Shown in pieces: positions 60,312 to 64,000 of a DNA stretch of 64,000 bases; the stretch's first letter is position 1, and each line of letters opens with the position of its first letter. The DNA lies in assembly GCA_964501655.1 (NCBI GenBank), contig CAZCTN010000008.1, positions 48,462-112,461 on the forward strand. The letters run 5' to 3'. The position numbers and the translations under genes were made by a program. Below the pieces are notes generated by a model. The model worked only from the letters and a program-made list of their open reading frames with translations. It searched no databases and was not told the DNA's origin. The stretch is from JAAYJK01 sp964501655. Its GTDB lineage: Bacteria > Bacillota > Syntrophomonadia > Syntrophomonadales > Syntrophomonadaceae.

Positions 60312-61289
60312 ATGACAAAAGAACCCAGGATAGTAGTGGTGGGCGGAGGTACCGGACTAGCAGTTTTATTGAAGGGATTAAAAAGATATACCTCCTGTCT
60401 TACCGCAATAGTTACGGTTAGCGATGATGGGGGCAGTTCAGGAAGACTAAGGGCTGAAATGGGGGTTCTGCCCCCGGGAGATATTCGCAACTGCCTGGTA
60501 GCTCTGGCTGAGACCGAAACCTTGATGGATCAGGTTTTTCAGCATAGATTCAATGCCGGAGGGGGGATACAGGGTCATACTTTGGGTAATTTGCTGCTGG
60601 TAGCCATGAGCGAGATAGCCGGAGATTTTATATCCGCTATCCAGGAAGTAAGCAAGGTTCTGGCAGTAAGAGGAGTGGTCCTGCCGGCTACCCTGGAGCC
60701 GGTAGTGCTGGCTGCTACCATGAAAAATGGCAGTACCGTCATAGGCGAAACCAGGATCAGGAACCACGAGGGCAAGATAGAGAGAATATCCCTGATCCCG
60801 GAAAAATGTATGCCGGTACCCGAAACCCTGCTGGCCATCCAGGAAGCAGATGCTATAATACTGGGCCCGGGAAGCTTGTATACCAGTATAATACCCAATT
60901 TGCTGGTGAACAAAGTAGCCGAATCCATTCAACAGGCTAAAGCCCCGGTGATTTATGTGAGCAACATTATGACTGAAAAGGGTGAAACCGATGATTTTAC
61001 CGCGGCCGATCATTTACGAGCCATAAACCGGCATCTGAACCGGCAGCTGATCGACTATGTGATAATTAACTCCGGTACCGTGGATGAGCAAAGACTCAGA
61101 CGCTATCGGCAGGAACAGGCGGTTCCAGTGCGTCCAGCCTACGAAGATATTGAGGCGATGGGCATAAAGATAAGCAAGCAGGATTTGGTTTCGGATAACG
61201 AGGTGGCCTGGCATGATTCCAATAAGCTGGCCCGGGCCGTGCTGGACCTTTTGGAAGGGAAAAACAACGCAGGAGAAAAGAACCAATGA
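60312..61289 (+). CDS. yvcK: YvcK/GlmR family gluconeogenesis and wall-precursor regulator
   Basis: A 325-aa CofD-like protein. It shows VVVGGGTGLAVLLKGL, TVSDDGGSSGRLR, PPGDIRNCLVAL and ILGPGSLYTSIIPNLLV. In Firmicutes it binds UDP-GlcNAc and steers carbon to peptidoglycan on gluconeogenic substrates, which would suit an organism that grows on acids. It forms a tight operon with rapZ (adjacent) and whiA (4-nt overlap). Confidence 0.95.
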   Translation: MTKEPRIVVVGGGTGLAVLLKGLKRYTSCLTAIVTVSDDGGSSGRLRAEMGVLPPGDIRNCLVALAETETLMDQVFQHRFNAGGGIQGHTLGNLLLVAMSEIAGDFISAIQEVSKVLAVRGVVLPATLEPVVLAATMKNGSTVIGETRIRNHEGKIERISLIPEKCMPVPETLLAIQEADAIILGPGSLYTSIIPNLLVNKVAESIQQAKAPVIYVSNIMTEKGETDDFTAADHLRAINRHLNRQLIDYVIINSGTVDEQRLRRYRQEQAVPVRPAYEDIEAMGIKISKQDLVSDNEVAWHDSNKLARAVLDLLEGKNNAGEKNQ

Positions 61290-62233
61290 GTTTTTCCAAT
61301 GATGTTCGCAATGAGCTGGCCAGAGAAATGAGGGAAAAAGATTGCTGCCAGAAGGCAGAGCTTTCAGCTCTGGTTATGAGCAGCGGCGGATTATTGTTGG
61401 AAGGGGATAAGTACCTGCTGAGCCTCACTCTGGAAAATGCCGCTACGGCCAGGAAGGCTTTCAAGATGATAAAAAACCTCTACGGGCTGCAAAGCGCCGT
61501 AAATGTTGCCAATCGCCGATTTTTTCGTAAAAACCGTTATTATATAGTCAGTTTGGAAGTAAGCCTGAATGATATGGATTTACTGGCCCAAGTGGTCAAT
61601 ATGAACAAGCAGGGCAGTATAAGGAGCAGAATTAACTGGCCCCTGTTAGGGAAGTCCTGCTGCAAAAGAGCTTACCTGCGGGGGCTGTTTCTCAGTAGGG
61701 GTTTTATCAGTCGTCCGGAAGGAAGCTACCATCTGGAAATAGTCTGCAGCGACAGCAGGATGGCGGGGGATATCAGAAAACTATTGGGATTGTATGATCT
61801 TACCGCGGGTATAGTAGAAAGAAAGAACCATCTGGTCGTTTATCTGAAAGAGGCGGAAAAAATCGTTGATTTTCTCCGCTTGGTCGGAGCGAACAAAGCC
61901 CTGCTGGACTTCGAAAATGTAAGAATACTGAAGTCGGTGCGAAATAATGTTAATCGGCAGGTGAATTGTGAAACCGCTAATCTGGCTAAAACCGTAGATG
62001 CTTCCCTTCGGCAGGTGGAATTGATCCAACAATATGTAGAAATCAATGGCTGGGATAAGATACCGGTGAATCTCCGGGAGTTGGCTATGCTAAGAGTGGA
62101 GCATCCGGATTATTCTCTGAAGGAACTGGGGGTTATGCTCGAGCCCTCTCTGAGCAAGTCGGGTGCAGCTTACCGGATGAGGAAGCTGGAGTCAATGATT
62201 GAACAGGTGGTAGGGGACAGGATTGAGCAGTAA
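61286..62233 (+). CDS. whiA: DNA-binding protein WhiA
   Basis: A 315-aa protein with an N-terminal LAGLIDADG-like domain (SALVMSSGGLLLEG, CCKRAYLRGLFLSRG). A C-terminal helix-turn-helix lies near 225-310 (LPVNLRELAMLRVEHPDYSLKELG in part; SKSGAAYRMRKLE). WhiA is a sporulation regulator in Streptomyces and affects division and chromosome segregation in Bacillus. ATG 61286 overlaps the yvcK stop. Confidence 0.95.
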   Translation: MSFSNDVRNELAREMREKDCCQKAELSALVMSSGGLLLEGDKYLLSLTLENAATARKAFKMIKNLYGLQSAVNVANRRFFRKNRYYIVSLEVSLNDMDLLAQVVNMNKQGSIRSRINWPLLGKSCCKRAYLRGLFLSRGFISRPEGSYHLEIVCSDSRMAGDIRKLLGLYDLTAGIVERKNHLVVYLKEAEKIVDFLRLVGANKALLDFENVRILKSVRNNVNRQVNCETANLAKTVDASLRQVELIQQYVEINGWDKIPVNLRELAMLRVEHPDYSLKELGVMLEPSLSKSGAAYRMRKLESMIEQVVGDRIEQ

Positions 62234-62312
62234 TAAGGAGTATTAAGCAGGAACTTGTATATTTATGACGAATTATTTGGATATGGATAGTATTTGAAGC
62301 GGAGGGACAAAG

Positions 62313-63695
62313 ATGCGGCTGACACAGGATGTTTTCTTGGAACAACAGCAAAAATTGATGATGACTCCTGAACTGCGTCAGGCTATTGCTATCCTGCAGA
62401 TGTCTACTATAGAGTTAAGTGAGTATATTGAGCAGGAACTTCAGGAAAACCCGTTCCTGGAATTAAAGGAACCGGAAGAAAGCCTGGAAACTGACAAAGC
62501 GGAGCGTGAAGAACGCGATAATAAGATAGAAGATATGGTAGAGTATTACAATGATCGGGACATTGAGTATAATTACATTGACCGGGAAGAAAGCCCCTCT
62601 CTGGAGAATTTCCTAACCAAAAGGCCTAGTTTGTACGAACACCTGGAATTCCAACTTCGTCTGAGCAGCAAGGAAGAAGATGACTTGGTTATCGGGCATT
62701 ATCTGATAGGCAGTATTGACCGAAACGGTTACCTCTGTGTGGACATCAATGAAGTAGCATCAAATCTGAAGGTGTCACCGGAGAAAACAGAAGAAGTGCT
62801 TGCAATGATACAATCATTTCATCCTCATGGAGTGGGAGCCCGGGATTTATCAGAATGTCTTTTACTGCAGCTGAGTTATTACAATAAAGAGAACACTATA
62901 GCTACCTGTATTATTAAACATCATATGGAGGACCTGGCCCGGGCCAAGCTCAACAAGATAGCCCAGGCCCTGTCAGTACCCGTAAACCAGGTTCAGGCAG
63001 TATGCGATCTGATAAGGACCCTGGACCCTAAGCCCGGACTTCAATACAGCAGCTATGACGATGTCAAGTACATCATGCCGGATGTATTTGTAGAGAAGGT
63101 AGAGGGGGAATATGTAGTAATAGTAAACGATTTGAATTTTCCCCGTCTGATAGTCAATAATGTATATAAACGGATATTACATCAAAACGATAATTTCTCC
63201 CAGGATGCCAAAAAATACCTGGAGGACAAAATGGGTTCGGCCATCTGGCTTATTCGCAGTATAGAACAAAGACGTATGACCTTGTACAAGGTAGCTCGAA
63301 GCATAGTGGACATCCAAACCGAGTTTCTGGACAAAGGGGTCGAATACATGAAACCCCTCAACCTGCGCAAGGTTGCAGAAGCGGTGGACGTGCATGAGTC
63401 GACAGTCAGCCGGGCTACCACCAACAAGTACATTCAGACTCCCCAGGGCTTGTTTGAATTGAAATATTTCTTCAGTACCGGAGTGGAATCCTACGGCAGC
63501 GACAAAGTATCCTCCAAGAGCATTAAGCATATGCTGGAAGAAATCATCAACAGTGAAGACAGCAGCAGACCTTTGAGTGATGAAGCGGTAGCCAAAATGC
63601 TCAAACAAAAAGGGATCAGGATCTCCCGGCGAACCGTAGCCAAATATCGTCAGGAGATGGGCATTCCGTCAACCATGGCCCGTAAAAGATATTAA
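62313..63695 (+). CDS. rpoN: RNA polymerase sigma-54 factor (RpoN/SigL)
   Basis: A 460-aa sigma-54. The activator-interacting region I is rich in glutamine and leucine (LEQQQKLMMTPELRQAIAIL). An acidic region II follows. The core-binding domain has DRNGYLCVDINEVASNL. The DNA-binding end has a helix-turn-helix (VAEAVDVHESTVSRATTNKY) and the RpoN box SRRTVAKYRQ. ATG 62313 with GGAGGGAC upstream. It implies enhancer-dependent promoters elsewhere in the genome. Confidence 0.97.
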   Translation: MRLTQDVFLEQQQKLMMTPELRQAIAILQMSTIELSEYIEQELQENPFLELKEPEESLETDKAEREERDNKIEDMVEYYNDRDIEYNYIDREESPSLENFLTKRPSLYEHLEFQLRLSSKEEDDLVIGHYLIGSIDRNGYLCVDINEVASNLKVSPEKTEEVLAMIQSFHPHGVGARDLSECLLLQLSYYNKENTIATCIIKHHMEDLARAKLNKIAQALSVPVNQVQAVCDLIRTLDPKPGLQYSSYDDVKYIMPDVFVEKVEGEYVVIVNDLNFPRLIVNNVYKRILHQNDNFSQDAKKYLEDKMGSAIWLIRSIEQRRMTLYKVARSIVDIQTEFLDKGVEYMKPLNLRKVAEAVDVHESTVSRATTNKYIQTPQGLFELKYFFSTGVESYGSDKVSSKSIKHMLEEIINSEDSSRPLSDEAVAKMLKQKGIRISRRTVAKYRQEMGIPSTMARKRY

Positions 63696-63765
63696 AATAG
63701 GGCGTAGCTTATGCTCCCTTTTAGAATAATTCCCCCAAAAGTGATTCATCTTTTTGCCCGCTCTG

Positions 63766-63790
63766 AACTGCATCCTGGGATGCAGTTTTT
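63766..63790 (+). terminator. Terminator after rpoN
   Basis: Inverted repeat AACTGCATCC / GGATGCAGTT followed by TTTATTA. The 2-nt centre means the innermost pairs must open to form the loop. Confidence 0.8.
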
Positions 63791-64000
63791 ATTATAGGTC
63801 TCAGAATAAACTGTGGGGTACAGGGAAATGGACCCGGAATAAGGCTGCAGTATGACTGGGGGAGATGAACCCCCGGGTTAAGCATTTATGGCCTAAATAC
63901 TACGGTTTTATATATAGTAAAATACATTATTAACAAACTCATGTGATATAATCCTGTCTTTGACAGTTGAGAGAGAAAAACCGCTTGGATAAAGCCGAAA
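63791..64000. other. Right-edge non-coding region
   Basis: About 210 bases without a recognisable gene. It holds an extended -10 promoter (63944-63952) that probably serves a gene beyond the window. Confidence 0.45.
63944..63952 (+). promoter_or_regulatory. Extended -10 promoter reading out of the window
   Basis: TGATATAAT matches the extended -10 (TGnTATAAT) perfectly. No good -35 is visible at the usual distance, which fits an extended -10 promoter. Confidence 0.6.

Overview
The window reads as a chromosomal segment of a low-to-mid GC Firmicute (Clostridia). The proteins, the copper-amine-oxidase-N-terminal-type surface proteins and the lifestyle genes together look most like a Syntrophomonas-type organism (Syntrophomonadaceae). 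That genus assignment is inference from gene content, not from a search. There are no rRNA or tRNA genes, no CRISPR array and no insertion sequence. From about 14 kb to the right end the gene order follows a block known from Bacillus subtilis: mnaA/wecB, degS-degU, comFC, yvyF, flgM, flgN, flgK, flgL, fliW, csrA, hag/fliD, flaG, fliS, fliT-like, hpf, secA, prfB, ftsE-ftsX, ctpB, minJ-like, uvrB-uvrA, yvlD, rapZ-yvcK-whiA, rpoN.

Region by region. 0-8 kb is an envelope region. It has an ECF sigma factor gene (minus strand), a 736-aa repeat-containing surface protein, a short TolC-family protein, a second surface protein with a fibronectin III domain (minus strand), and an S41 protease. 8.4-13.5 kb holds a lipoprotein/RND efflux pair followed by a TetR regulator. 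13.6-18.7 kb holds a split-barrel flavin-type protein, UDP-GlcNAc 2-epimerase, a phosphohexomutase and DegS-DegU. 19.2-32.5 kb is a late flagellar block: comFC, yvyF, flgM, flgN, flgK, flgL, fliW, csrA, fliD, hag, flaG, fliS and two FliT-like genes. It is interrupted between hag and flaG by an mntA antitoxin gene with a truncated hepT and by a minus-strand calcium-binding-loop protein. 32.6-41.2 kb is zinc ribbon protein, hpf, secA, motA-motB, prfB (with its programmed frameshift) and a two-subunit transketolase. 41.3-48.1 kb is a division/cell-wall cluster (ftsE, ftsX, M23 hydrolase, CtpA protease, MinJ-like PDZ protein) and a P-loop protein. 48.3-55.1 kb is the complete uvrB-uvrA-uvrC excision repair set. 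55.2-64 kb has a YvlD-like membrane protein, two tandem HAD phosphatases, a phosphoglucose/phosphomannose isomerase, a PHP phosphoesterase, rapZ-yvcK-whiA and rpoN.

The most interesting readings are regulatory. (1) The ECF sigma gene and the large surface protein gene carry the same RpoE-type promoter, GGAACTT-N16-GTCTAA, pointing to a small envelope autoregulon. (2) The flaG gene and the divergent calcium-binding-loop gene have back-to-back sigma-28-type promoters, both starting TAAAGTTT, which would make an uncharacterised protein part of the late flagellar regulon. (3) The hag leader contains a hairpin-presented GGA site close to the CsrA consensus plus a GGA in the Shine-Dalgarno, matching the FliW-CsrA switch encoded just upstream. 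(4) Downstream of mntA only the first two dozen codons of hepT survive, so the antitoxin appears orphaned. (5) A pair of inverted 34-bp repeats lies between fliD and hag.
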